Origin: Aurantimonas sp036549475
GTDB taxonomy: Bacteria; Pseudomonadota; Alphaproteobacteria; Rhizobiales; Rhizobiaceae
DNA length: 64,000 nt
NCBI RefSeq assembly: GCF_036549475.1
Contig: NZ_JAZHLI010000019.1
Coordinates: 16,364-80,363 of the forward strand
Reading direction: 5' to 3'
The position numbers and the translations under genes were made by a program. Shown here one piece after another: positions 43,131 through 51,793 of this stretch. Under the pieces are notes generated by a model that did not search any database, was not told where the DNA came from, and saw only the letters and a program-made list of their open reading frames with translations. Every line of letters starts with the position of its first letter. The first letter of the stretch is position 1.

Positions 43131-45647
43131 ATGGACACCAAGACCCCCACACCCCCACGCAAGCCACGAGCGCAGCGCCGCCGCGCGGCCCCGCGCCAAA
43201 CGACGTCTGGGGCATCCGAAACGAAATCCTCCGAGACGAGCACGACGGAAAGCGGCGTGGCGCTGACGCAGGCGCGCACACCGCAGCGCCGCAGGGCTGC
43301 GCCAGCCAACAAGACCGCTCCCGACACCCGGACGGTATCGGGCAGTGCCCCTGCCGATGATCAGGTGGCGGGGCGGGCCCAGAACGAGGGTGAGGCAGCC
43401 GTGTCCCAGCCAGTGCAGGATTCGCGTATGAGCGAGTCGTCGGTCATTCTTGAAACGCCGACCGCGGACGTCGAAGCGGGTACTCCGTCGCCGCAGGCGC
43501 TGGGTGAAAGCGAACTGCCGGCGGACCGCTTCGTCAATCGCGAGATTTCCTGGCTGCAGTTCAATCGCCGGGTGCTCGAGGAATCACTCAATCCTGCGCA
43601 TCCGCTTCTCGAGCGGGTGCGCTTCCTGTCGATCTCGGCCGACAATCTGGACGAGTTCTTCATGGTGCGGGTGGCAGGGCTGGCCGGCCAGGTGCGCGAA
43701 AAGATCACCGTGCGCAGCATCGACGGGCTGACCCCGCAGGAGCAGCTCGACCAGATCCTGGTCGACGTCCACAACCTGCAGGAAGAGCAGCAGGCCTCGC
43801 TGGCCGAGCTGGTCAAGGCGTTGCGCGAGGAGCGTATCCAGATCGTCGGCGCCGGTGACCTGAAGCGCGACGACCGCGCCTGGCTGGAGAACCATTTCAA
43901 CGAGACGATCTTCCCGGTGCTGACGCCGCTGTCGGTCGATCCGGCCCATCCGTTCCCGTTCATCCCCAATCTCGGCTTCTCCATCGCCCTGGCGCTGGTG
44001 CGCGAACGCGATTCGCAGCGCATGAACGCCTTGCTGCGGCTTCCGGTGGCGCTGCAGCGCTTCATCCAGATGGAGCCCAACGCGGCCGGCATGACGCGGT
44101 TCGTGCCGTTGGAAAGCGTCGTCGCCCTGTTCATCGGCAAGCTCTTCCCCGGCTACCGGGTCAGCGGCGCCGGCACGTTCCGGATCATCCGCGACTCCGA
44201 CATCGAGGTCGAGGAAGAGGCCGAAGACCTGGTTCGCCTGTTCGAAAGCGCGCTGAAGCGCCGGCGGCGCGGGTCGGTGATCCGCATCGAATTCGATTCG
44301 GTGATGCCGGAATCCCTGCGCAATTTCGTCGCCAACGAACTGGAAGTCCCGGATGTGCGGGTGTCGGTCCTCGACGGCATGCTGGCGCTCGATTCGGTAT
44401 CGCAGCTCTGCAAGCTGCCGCGCGACGACCTGAAGTTCACGCCCTACATCCCGCGCTTTCCCGAGCGGATCCGCGAGCACAACGGCGACTGCTTCGCGGC
44501 GATCCGCGAGAAGGACATCATCGTCCACCACCCGTACGAATCCTTCGACGTGGTGGTGCAGTTTCTGCGGCAGGCTGCGCAGGACCCGAACGTCATCGCC
44601 ATCAAGCAGACGCTGTACCGCACCTCGAACGATTCCCCGATCGTGCGGGCTCTGATAGACGCGGCCGAATCCGGAAAGTCGGTGACCGCGCTCGTCGAAC
44701 TGAAAGCCCGCTTCGACGAGGAGGCCAACATCCGCTGGGCGCGCGACCTGGAACGGGCCGGCGTGCAGGTGGTGTTCGGCTTCATCGAGAAGAAGACCCA
44801 TGCCAAGCTGTCGCTGGTGGTGCGGCGGGAAGAGGGGCGGCTGGTCAGCTTCTGCCATATCGGCACGGGCAATTATCACCCGATCACCGCGCGCATCTAC
44901 ACCGACCTGTCCTACTTCACGGCCGATCCCGAGATCGCCCACGACATGTCGCTGGTGTTCAACTACATCACCGGCTACGCCGAGCCCACCGAGGTGAAGA
45001 AGCTGGCGATCTCGCCGCTGACCATGCGCAGCCGCATCGTCAATCTGATCCGCGCCGAAGCCGAGCATGTGAAGGCCGGACGGCCGGGCCAGATTTGGAT
45101 GAAGATGAATTCGCTGGTCGATCCGGCGATCATCGATGCCTTGTACCGGGCGAGCCAGGTGGGCGTGGAGATCGACCTGATCGTGCGCGGCATCTGCTGC
45201 CTGCGTCCGCGCGTGGCAGGGCTGTCCGACAACATCCGCGTGAAATCCATCGTCGGCCGGTTTCTCGAGCACAGCCGAATTTTCTGCTTCGGCAACGGGC
45301 AGGGGCTGCCCTCGGAGGGCGCGATCGTGTATCTGGGCTCGGCCGACATGATGCCGCGCAATCTCGACCGGCGGGTGGAGACGCTGGTCCCGATCTCGAC
45401 GCCGACGGTCCACAGCCAGATCCTGTCCCAGATCATGCTGGGAAACATTCTGGACAATCAGCAGAGCTGGTCGGTAGCCGCGGACGGGACCTCGCGCCAT
45501 ATCGTGCCTTCGCCGGGCGAACAGCCGTTCAATGCCCAACGCTATTTCATGACAAATCCGAGTCTGTCGGGGCGCGGTAAAGCACTGAAGACGGATGCTC
45601 CAAAACTCATCGCAAGACAGCGGGCAGAACATTCCCGGTTCGACTGA
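43131..45647 (+). CDS. ppk: Polyphosphate kinase 1 with a long disordered N-terminus
   Basis: Makes inorganic polyphosphate from ATP through a phosphohistidine. It has 838 residues, over 100 more than the usual 690-730. The extra is an N-terminal tract of about 125 residues rich in Lys, Arg, Pro, Ser and Thr. The conserved core starts at RFVNREISWLQFNRRVLEES and includes the phosphorylated histidine in KKTHAKLSLVVRRE and a second in GTGNYHPITARIYTDLSYF. The ATG at 43131 has GACGGAGGAG immediately upstream, so the extension is probably translated; an internal ATG at about residue 100 lacks such a site. It overlaps ppx by 53 bases. Confidence 0.95.
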   Translation: MDTKTPTPPRKPRAQRRRAAPRQTTSGASETKSSETSTTESGVALTQARTPQRRRAAPANKTAPDTRTVSGSAPADDQVAGRAQNEGEAAVSQPVQDSRMSESSVILETPTADVEAGTPSPQALGESELPADRFVNREISWLQFNRRVLEESLNPAHPLLERVRFLSISADNLDEFFMVRVAGLAGQVREKITVRSIDGLTPQEQLDQILVDVHNLQEEQQASLAELVKALREERIQIVGAGDLKRDDRAWLENHFNETIFPVLTPLSVDPAHPFPFIPNLGFSIALALVRERDSQRMNALLRLPVALQRFIQMEPNAAGMTRFVPLESVVALFIGKLFPGYRVSGAGTFRIIRDSDIEVEEEAEDLVRLFESALKRRRRGSVIRIEFDSVMPESLRNFVANELEVPDVRVSVLDGMLALDSVSQLCKLPRDDLKFTPYIPRFPERIREHNGDCFAAIREKDIIVHHPYESFDVVVQFLRQAAQDPNVIAIKQTLYRTSNDSPIVRALIDAAESGKSVTALVELKARFDEEANIRWARDLERAGVQVVFGFIEKKTHAKLSLVVRREEGRLVSFCHIGTGNYHPITARIYTDLSYFTADPEIAHDMSLVFNYITGYAEPTEVKKLAISPLTMRSRIVNLIRAEAEHVKAGRPGQIWMKMNSLVDPAIIDALYRASQVGVEIDLIVRGICCLRPRVAGLSDNIRVKSIVGRFLEHSRIFCFGNGQGLPSEGAIVYLGSADMMPRNLDRRVETLVPISTPTVHSQILSQIMLGNILDNQQSWSVAADGTSRHIVPSPGEQPFNAQRYFMTNPSLSGRGKALKTDAPKLIARQRAEHSRFD

Positions 45648-47154
45648 GCCGAACGCACAAGGCCGGCTGCAGGATCGCCAGCCGGTCGCAGTCGTCGACA
45701 TCGGGTCGAACTCGGTTCGTCTGGTCATCTACGAAGGCAACCGGCGCTCGCTGACGGTGCTGTTCAACGAGAAGGTGCTGAGCGGTCTCGGCAAGGGGCT
45801 GGCGCGCACCAACCGGCTCGATCAGCAGGCAATCGACAGCGCGCTCGCCGCACTGACGCGGTTCCGCCGGCTGGCCCAGCAGGCCAATGTTCGCGAAATC
45901 CATCCCATCGCGACCGCGGCGGCTCGCGAGGCCCAGAACGGGCCCGAGTTCATCGCCGCGGCGGAGGCCGCGATCGGCTGCCCGATCGCGATCCTGTCGG
46001 GCGAGGACGAAGCCCGGTATGCGGCCGAAGGCGTCCTGGCGGGTTTCCACAATCCCAGCGGGATCGGCGGCGATCTCGGCGGCGGCAGCCTGGAACTGGT
46101 CGACATCCATGCCGGTGGTTTCGAGGGCGGCCTGACCCTGCCGCTGGGCGGCCTGCGCCTGCGCGACCTGTCGGAGGGCGACCTGACGCGCGCCCAGGCC
46201 ATTGCCGAGAGCCACCTGTCCGCCTGCAGCCTGGCCGGCAAGGGCGAGGGACGCCCGTTCTTCGCCGTCGGCGGGACCTGGCGTAACCTCGCCAAGCTGC
46301 ACATGGAACAGGAAAAATATCCGCTTCACGTGATGCATGGCTACGAGATCGACAGCGCCGGGATCGACGGCTTTCTCGACCTCGTCGTGCGCACCGATCC
46401 CGAGAAGCTTCCGGGGATCGGCGCGGTCTCCAAGTCGCGGCGCCCGCTGCTTGCCTATGGCGCCGTGACGCTGAGGAGCATTGTGCGGCACCTGAAGCCG
46501 TCCAAGATCGTGCTGTCGGCGCTGGGTGTGCGCGAAGGCTACCTGCATTCGCTGCTGACGGAGGACGAACGAGAGAAGGATCCGCTGCTGGAATCGGCGC
46601 GGGAACTGTCGATCCTGCGATCGCGCTCCCCGGCCCACGCACGCGAACTCGTCGACTGGAGCCGACGGACCTTCGAGGTCTTCGGGATCGAGGAAACGCA
46701 GGAAGAGGAGCGGCTGCGCCAGGCGGCCTGCCTTCTCGCCGATATCGGCTGGCGTGCACATCCGGACTATCGCGGCAAGCAGTCGCTCTCGATCATCGCC
46801 CATGCCGCGTTCCCGGCGATCGATCACCGCGGGCGGGTGTATCTGGGCCTGACCAATTATTATCGCCACGAGGGCAGCTTCCAGCAGGTGCACCTGCCGG
46901 AGATCGAGCGTCTCGTCGACGACCGGCTGATGCAGCGGGCCCGGATCCTCGGCTCGCTGTTCCGTGTCGCCTATCTCCTGACGGCGTCGATGCCCGGCGT
47001 GCTGAACCAGATGAAGTGGGTGCAGGACCCGCGCGGCGGCTTCACGCTGGTTATCCCGGCGGAGCTGGCGGACCTCGTCGGCGAGCGCCCCGAAGGCCGC
47101 CTGCAGCAGTTTGCCAAGGTCGTCGAGAAGACGCTGCGGATGGAAGTCCGCTGA
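45595..47154 (+). CDS. ppx: Exopolyphosphatase / guanosine pentaphosphatase
   Basis: Degrades polyphosphate from its ends and may act on pppGpp. It has 519 residues. The ASKHA fold shows VVDIGSNSVRLVIYEGN and the second phosphate loop GGDLGGGSLELVDI; the C-terminal helical domain follows (SIIAHAAFPAIDHRGRVYLG). The first 30 residues overlap ppk in another frame, so the pair is translationally linked, and the enzymes that make and break polyphosphate are made together. Confidence 0.95.
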   Translation: MLQNSSQDSGQNIPGSTEPNAQGRLQDRQPVAVVDIGSNSVRLVIYEGNRRSLTVLFNEKVLSGLGKGLARTNRLDQQAIDSALAALTRFRRLAQQANVREIHPIATAAAREAQNGPEFIAAAEAAIGCPIAILSGEDEARYAAEGVLAGFHNPSGIGGDLGGGSLELVDIHAGGFEGGLTLPLGGLRLRDLSEGDLTRAQAIAESHLSACSLAGKGEGRPFFAVGGTWRNLAKLHMEQEKYPLHVMHGYEIDSAGIDGFLDLVVRTDPEKLPGIGAVSKSRRPLLAYGAVTLRSIVRHLKPSKIVLSALGVREGYLHSLLTEDEREKDPLLESARELSILRSRSPAHARELVDWSRRTFEVFGIEETQEEERLRQAACLLADIGWRAHPDYRGKQSLSIIAHAAFPAIDHRGRVYLGLTNYYRHEGSFQQVHLPEIERLVDDRLMQRARILGSLFRVAYLLTASMPGVLNQMKWVQDPRGGFTLVIPAELADLVGERPEGRLQQFAKVVEKTLRMEVR

Positions 47155-47170
47155 GCGAACGATCGCCGCG

Positions 47171-48322
47171 TCAGAGCGCGACGATCTCCACCTTGCGGTT
47201 TCGATAGACGAGGGCTGTCTCGCCCTTCAAAAGGTCCAGCGCCCGGTCGCCGAAGATCTCCCGGCGCCAGCCGTCCATCGCCGCGATCCTGGCATCCTCG
47301 CCCTTCCAGGCGAGTTGTTCCAGATCGTCGCCCGAGGCGATCATCTTCGCGGCAACGCCATTTTCCTCGACGACGATCTTCAGGAGCACCTTGAGGAATT
47401 CGACGGCGGCAGCCGTGCCCTCGGGAAGCTGGGGTGGCCGCGGGATTGCCGGCAGGTCGGCCCGCGGCATCTCCAGCGCCCGCTGCACGGCGGCGACGAT
47501 CTCGCGGCCGGCATTGCTGCGCTCGAAGCCGCGCGGGATCGTGCGCAGCCGCGACAGGCCCTGTTCGTCGGTCGGCGCCTGCTGGGCGATCTCGTAGATC
47601 GCATCGTCCTTGAGGATGCGGCCGCGCGGCTTGTCGGCGTCGCGGGCCTCGCGCTCGCGCCAGGCGGCAACTTCCTTGAGGATCTGCAGCTCGATCGGCT
47701 TGCGCACCCGAAGCTTCAGCCGCCGCCAGGCGTCGTCGGGGTGCACGTCGTAGGTGGCCGGATCGGTCAGGATCGCCATTTCCTCGTCGACCCAGCGCGT
47801 CCGGCCCTTTTCGGCAAGCTCCGCCGACAGGGTGCGATACACTTCGCGCAGATAGGTGACGTCGGCCAGCGCGTAGACGAGCTGCTGTTCGCTGAGGGGA
47901 CGGCGGCGCCAGTCGGTGAAGCGCGACGTCTTGTCGATGCGGCCGTCGGTGGTACGGGCGACGAGCTGGTCGTAGGCGATCGATTCGCCGAATCCGCAGA
48001 CCATGGCGGCGACCTGGGTGTCGAACAGCGGCGCCGGGATGGTGCCGCCGAGCTTGTGGATGATCTCGACGTCCTGGCGGGCGGCGTGGAAGACCTTCGC
48101 GACGCTCTGATCGCGCATCAGCGCGAAGAACGGCGCCAGATCGAGGCCGTCGGCCAGCGGATCGACCAGAACGGCCAGATCGTCGGACGCCATCTGGATC
48201 AGGCACAGCTCGGGCCAGAAGGTCGTCTCGCGGATGAATTCGGTGTCGACGGTGACGAAGTCGGCGGCGGCGAGCCGAGAACAGGCATCGGACAGTTCGG
48301 CGGTGGTGGTGATCGTGTGCAT
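47171..48322 (-). CDS. rnd: Ribonuclease D
   Basis: 3'-5' exoribonuclease that trims tRNA precursors. It has 383 residues. The DEDDy residues are visible in FVTVDTEFIRE (Asp, Glu), HAARQDVEII (Asp) and YALADVTYLREVY (Tyr, Asp). A HRDC domain follows (about residues 210-290), and the C-terminal helical region ends at NRKVEIVAL. It faces ppx with 16 bases between stops. Confidence 0.96.
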   Translation of the reverse strand: MHTITTTAELSDACSRLAAADFVTVDTEFIRETTFWPELCLIQMASDDLAVLVDPLADGLDLAPFFALMRDQSVAKVFHAARQDVEIIHKLGGTIPAPLFDTQVAAMVCGFGESIAYDQLVARTTDGRIDKTSRFTDWRRRPLSEQQLVYALADVTYLREVYRTLSAELAEKGRTRWVDEEMAILTDPATYDVHPDDAWRRLKLRVRKPIELQILKEVAAWREREARDADKPRGRILKDDAIYEIAQQAPTDEQGLSRLRTIPRGFERSNAGREIVAAVQRALEMPRADLPAIPRPPQLPEGTAAAVEFLKVLLKIVVEENGVAAKMIASGDDLEQLAWKGEDARIAAMDGWRREIFGDRALDLLKGETALVYRNRKVEIVAL

Positions 48323-48501
48323 GGGCTTCCTTTAGACCGATCCGCGGCGCGGGCGAAACCCGGAAGCGTTGCCGCGGCTCGGAATCTTGACATGGAGCAT
48401 GACGCGTGCGCTTGTCCGCGGCGATTCCGCCGATCGAGAACGACCCGCCTGCGCGCGCATCGACGCAGCGTCGCGGCGGGCCAGCCATTAGAGAGAACGC
48501 C

Positions 48502-50289
48502 ATGCATCGCTATCGCAGTCACAGCTGCGCCGCCCTCCGCAAGGAGGATGTCGGCACCTCGGTACGCCTGTCCGGCTGGGCACACCGCATTCGCGATCAT
48601 GGCGGCCTGCTGTTCATCGACCTGCGCGACCACTACGGCCTGACCCAGGTCGTCGTGGATCCCGATTCCCCGGCCTTCGCCATCGCCGAGACGGTGCGCG
48701 GCGAATGGGTGATCCGGGTCGACGGCGAGGTGAAGGCGCGCTCGGACGAGACCGTCAACGCCAAGCTGCCGACCGGCGCGATCGAGGTCTTCGCCAAGGA
48801 GATCGAGGTCCTGTCCGCTGCCAAGGAGCTGCCGCTGCCGGTCTTCGGCGAGCCCGACTATCCCGAGGACATCCGGCTGAAATACCGCTTCCTCGACCTG
48901 CGGCGCGAAACGCTGCACAAGAACATGATGCGGCGCATCCAGATCGTCTCGAAGATGCGCCAGCTGATGGGAGATGCCGGCTTCTTCGAATTCCAGACGC
49001 CGATCCTGACGGCGTCGTCGCCCGAGGGGGCGCGCGACTTCCTGGTGCCCTCGCGGCTTCACAACGGCATGTTCTACGCGCTGCCCCAGGCGCCGCAACA
49101 GTACAAGCAGCTGATCATGATGTCCGGCTTCGACCGGTACTTCCAGATCGCGCCGTGCTTCCGGGACGAGGACCCGCGCGCCGACCGCTTCTATGGCGAG
49201 TTCTACCAGCTCGACGTGGAGATGAGCTTCGTGGAGCAGGAGGACATCCTGGCGACCATGGAGCCGGTGATCCGCAACGTCTTCGAGACCTTCGCCGACG
49301 GCAAGCCGGTAAGCCAGACCTTCCGGCGGATCCCCTATGCGGAATCCCTGCGCAAATATGGCTCCGACAAGCCGGACCTGCGCAACCCGATCGAGATGTG
49401 CGCGGTCACCGAGCACTTCGCCGGCTCCGGCTTCAAGGTGTTCGCCAACATGATCGCCGGTGATCCGGCGGTCGAGGTCTGGGCGATCCCGGCCAAGACC
49501 GGCGGCAGCCGCGCATTCTGCGACCGGATGAATTCCTGGGCGCAGGGCGAAGGGCAGCCGGGCCTCGGCTACATCTTCTGGCGCGAAGAGAACGGCGCCT
49601 TGTCCGGCGCCGGGCCACTCGCCAAGAACATCGGCGAGGAGCGCACGGAGGCGATCGGCACCCAGCTCGGGCTCGAGGCGGGTGACGCCTGCTTCTTCGT
49701 CGCCGGTCGTCCCGACGCCTTCACGACCTTTGCAGGTGCTGCCCGCACGCGCGTCGGCGAGGAGTTGAACCTCATCGATCGCGACCGGTTCGAGCTCGCC
49801 TGGATCATCGATTTTCCCTTCTACGAGTGGCAGGAGGAGGACAAGAAGATCGACTTCGCCCACAACCCGTTCTCGATGCCGCAAGGCGGCATTGAGGCGT
49901 TGCAGAGCGAGGAGCCCCTGCACCTCAAGGCGTTCCAGTACGACATCGTCTGCAACGGCTTCGAGATCGCGTCCGGCGGCATCCGCAACCACATTCCCGA
50001 GACGATGGTGAAGGCGTTCGAGATCGCTGGCTATTCGAGGGAGACGGTCGAGGAGCGCTTCGGCGGCCTGTATCGCGCCTTCCAGTACGGCGCGCCGCCC
50101 CATGGCGGCATGGCTGCCGGCGTCGATCGCATCGTCATGCTGCTCTGCGGTGCGCGCAATCTGCGCGAGATCGCCATGTTCCCGATGAACCAGCAGGCCC
50201 ACGACCTGCTGATGGGCGCGCCGAACGAAGCATCGCCAGCGCAGCTGCGCGAGCTCGGCCTGCGCGTCGCGCCGCAGACGAAGGCCTGA
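48502..50289 (+). CDS. aspS: Aspartate-tRNA ligase, predicted non-discriminating
   Basis: Charges tRNA with aspartate. It has 595 residues. The anticodon-binding domain carries GWAHRIRDHGGLLFIDLRD, where the histidine in RDHGG is the residue that marks non-discriminating AspRS (His31 in Pseudomonas; Leu in E. coli). Such enzymes also make Asp-tRNA(Asn), later amidated by GatCAB. Class II motifs follow (FRDEDPRADRFYGEFYQLD) with the bacterial GAD insertion and C-terminal GVDRIVMLLCG. The ATG at 48502 has AGAGAGAA upstream; the longer upstream frame is leader. Confidence 0.96.
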   Translation: MHRYRSHSCAALRKEDVGTSVRLSGWAHRIRDHGGLLFIDLRDHYGLTQVVVDPDSPAFAIAETVRGEWVIRVDGEVKARSDETVNAKLPTGAIEVFAKEIEVLSAAKELPLPVFGEPDYPEDIRLKYRFLDLRRETLHKNMMRRIQIVSKMRQLMGDAGFFEFQTPILTASSPEGARDFLVPSRLHNGMFYALPQAPQQYKQLIMMSGFDRYFQIAPCFRDEDPRADRFYGEFYQLDVEMSFVEQEDILATMEPVIRNVFETFADGKPVSQTFRRIPYAESLRKYGSDKPDLRNPIEMCAVTEHFAGSGFKVFANMIAGDPAVEVWAIPAKTGGSRAFCDRMNSWAQGEGQPGLGYIFWREENGALSGAGPLAKNIGEERTEAIGTQLGLEAGDACFFVAGRPDAFTTFAGAARTRVGEELNLIDRDRFELAWIIDFPFYEWQEEDKKIDFAHNPFSMPQGGIEALQSEEPLHLKAFQYDIVCNGFEIASGGIRNHIPETMVKAFEIAGYSRETVEERFGGLYRAFQYGAPPHGGMAAGVDRIVMLLCGARNLREIAMFPMNQQAHDLLMGAPNEASPAQLRELGLRVAPQTKA

Positions 50290-50332
50290 CCACGGCAGCT
50301 GGGAGCCGATCGGTTACCCAACTTCGGACATG

Positions 50333-50368
50333 AAAAAGGCCCCGTGCGGCAAGCGCGGGGCCTTTCTT
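50333..50368. terminator. Bidirectional terminator between aspS and the facing gene
   Basis: Stem of 10 perfect pairs (50335-50344 with 50356-50365) extended by three more inner pairs with one G-T, and a 5-base loop. Minus-strand transcripts meet TTTTT after the stem; plus-strand ones meet TTTCTT. It serves both converging genes. Confidence 0.88.
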
Positions 50369-50400
50369 GTAGGATGAGAGTGTGACGTCAGCGGACGCGT

Positions 50401-51585
50401 TTACTCTGCGTTTGCGTCGTTCGCCCCGACCGACAGGGACAGGACTTTCGGCAGAGTCTGCGGGGCGCCCATCGCGGCGCCCATGATCTGCGTCGCGGCG
50501 ACCGGGTTGTCAGGCGCGATGCTGATCGACAGCGCCTGCGGGTCGTCGAGGAAGGCCGTCACGGCGTCCGTCACCTCCTGCTGGAACTCCGGATTCTGGA
50601 GATAGCCGAGCACCGGGGGCAGCATCGCCGTCAGGTTCTGCACCAGCTCGGCGCGGCTCTGGCCGTTTTTATCGGCATAATAGTCGAGCAGCTTGCCGGT
50701 GAGGGAATCGTCGGTGAAGGTGATGTCGGCGGAATTCAGCGACAGCTGCGAGATCAGCCCCATCACGGCCATGCCGGTGGCCTGCTGGTTGTCCGGATTG
50801 CTCTCCATCTGGGCCTGGAGCTGCTGCAAGGATTCCATGAAGGCCGGCGTGTAGCCGGAGATCGCGTAGGTGAAGGACAGATCCCCCGCGTCGTCGACCG
50901 AGATCTCGAACGGGTCGAGCTCGAGGAGGCCGCTGTCGGGCTCCCAATTGGCCGAGCCGGTCATCGAGCCGCTGATGCTGTCATAGCCGACGTCGCGGAT
51001 GGCCTGGGTGGTCTCGGGCGAATCTCCCGCGGTCAGATCGGCGGTGAACCCATCGACGTTGAAATCGGTCGAAAACGCTCCGCCATCGGTGATCTCGTTC
51101 TCCATGGAAGCGTCGGTCAGCGTGAAGACGGACGTCCCGTCCTTGCCCAGGTCGATGCTGGCGACCGTGGCCTTGTCGAAGAACAGCTTGGAAAATTTCA
51201 TGGCTGCCGGGGTGTTTGCCTCGTCCGTGCCGGCGAGCATGATGCCTTCAAAACTGACGCCGCTGACCTGTGCCCGATTGCCGTCCTCCGTCTTGTCGAT
51301 TTCGGGGAGGGCCAGGCGCTCCACTGTCCAGCCTTCCGGCGTCGAACCGGAGACGTTCTCGAAGGTCAGATCGCCGACATCGCCATACTCGCCGAAGGAG
51401 ACGTCCTTGAGGATGACGTCCTCGCCCTCGGCTTCGGCGCTCGCGAAGGACAGCGGAATTTCCTGCTCGGCCGTGACGGCTTTCAGGCGCTCGGAAAAGG
51501 CCTGGGCGTCAACGGCGAAGGCCGATGTCGAGGAGAGGAGCAGCACGGCTGTCGCGGCTGCGGATATGCCTGTCTTGACGTGCAT
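50401..51585 (-). CDS. Periplasmic protein of unknown function
   Basis: I do not recognise a characterised family. It has 394 residues, with a signal peptide MHVKTGISAAATAVLLLSST (cleavage likely after AFA, residue 24). The mature protein is acidic, without cysteines or membrane segments, and has many alternating beta-type stretches in the first two thirds (VILKDVSFGEYGDVGDLTFE, SSVFTLTDASMENE-like) and helices in the last third (FMESLQQLQAQMESN, LVQNLTAMLPPVLGYLQ). The plan recalls secreted lipid-binding or DUF945-like proteins, but I cannot show that. AAAGG precedes the ATG. It is divergent from parC and ends at a shared terminator. Confidence 0.75.
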   Translation of the reverse strand: MHVKTGISAAATAVLLLSSTSAFAVDAQAFSERLKAVTAEQEIPLSFASAEAEGEDVILKDVSFGEYGDVGDLTFENVSGSTPEGWTVERLALPEIDKTEDGNRAQVSGVSFEGIMLAGTDEANTPAAMKFSKLFFDKATVASIDLGKDGTSVFTLTDASMENEITDGGAFSTDFNVDGFTADLTAGDSPETTQAIRDVGYDSISGSMTGSANWEPDSGLLELDPFEISVDDAGDLSFTYAISGYTPAFMESLQQLQAQMESNPDNQQATGMAVMGLISQLSLNSADITFTDDSLTGKLLDYYADKNGQSRAELVQNLTAMLPPVLGYLQNPEFQQEVTDAVTAFLDDPQALSISIAPDNPVAATQIMGAAMGAPQTLPKVLSLSVGANDANAE

Positions 51586-51793
51586 GGATAAACCTTTCGC
51601 TGGAAGCCGGCGGGCTGGCCCGGCCGGTGCTCGGTCGTCGTGCCCTGCGCGAGACATATGGCGAAGTCCTTCCCGCGTTAAAGGGGGACGGGCCGGCGGG
51701 CGGCGAGTGCCCGGTTCGGCGCGGAGCCGACAAAGTTCGGGATAAGCCCGTTCCGGTGTTGTTCCTGTCCGGGGCATGGCCTAGAGGAGGCCC

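Noticed and set aside
43131..43505. Basic Pro/Ser/Thr-rich start of ppk as a separate small gene
   Set aside because: It is continuous in frame with the PPK core and there is no stop between them.
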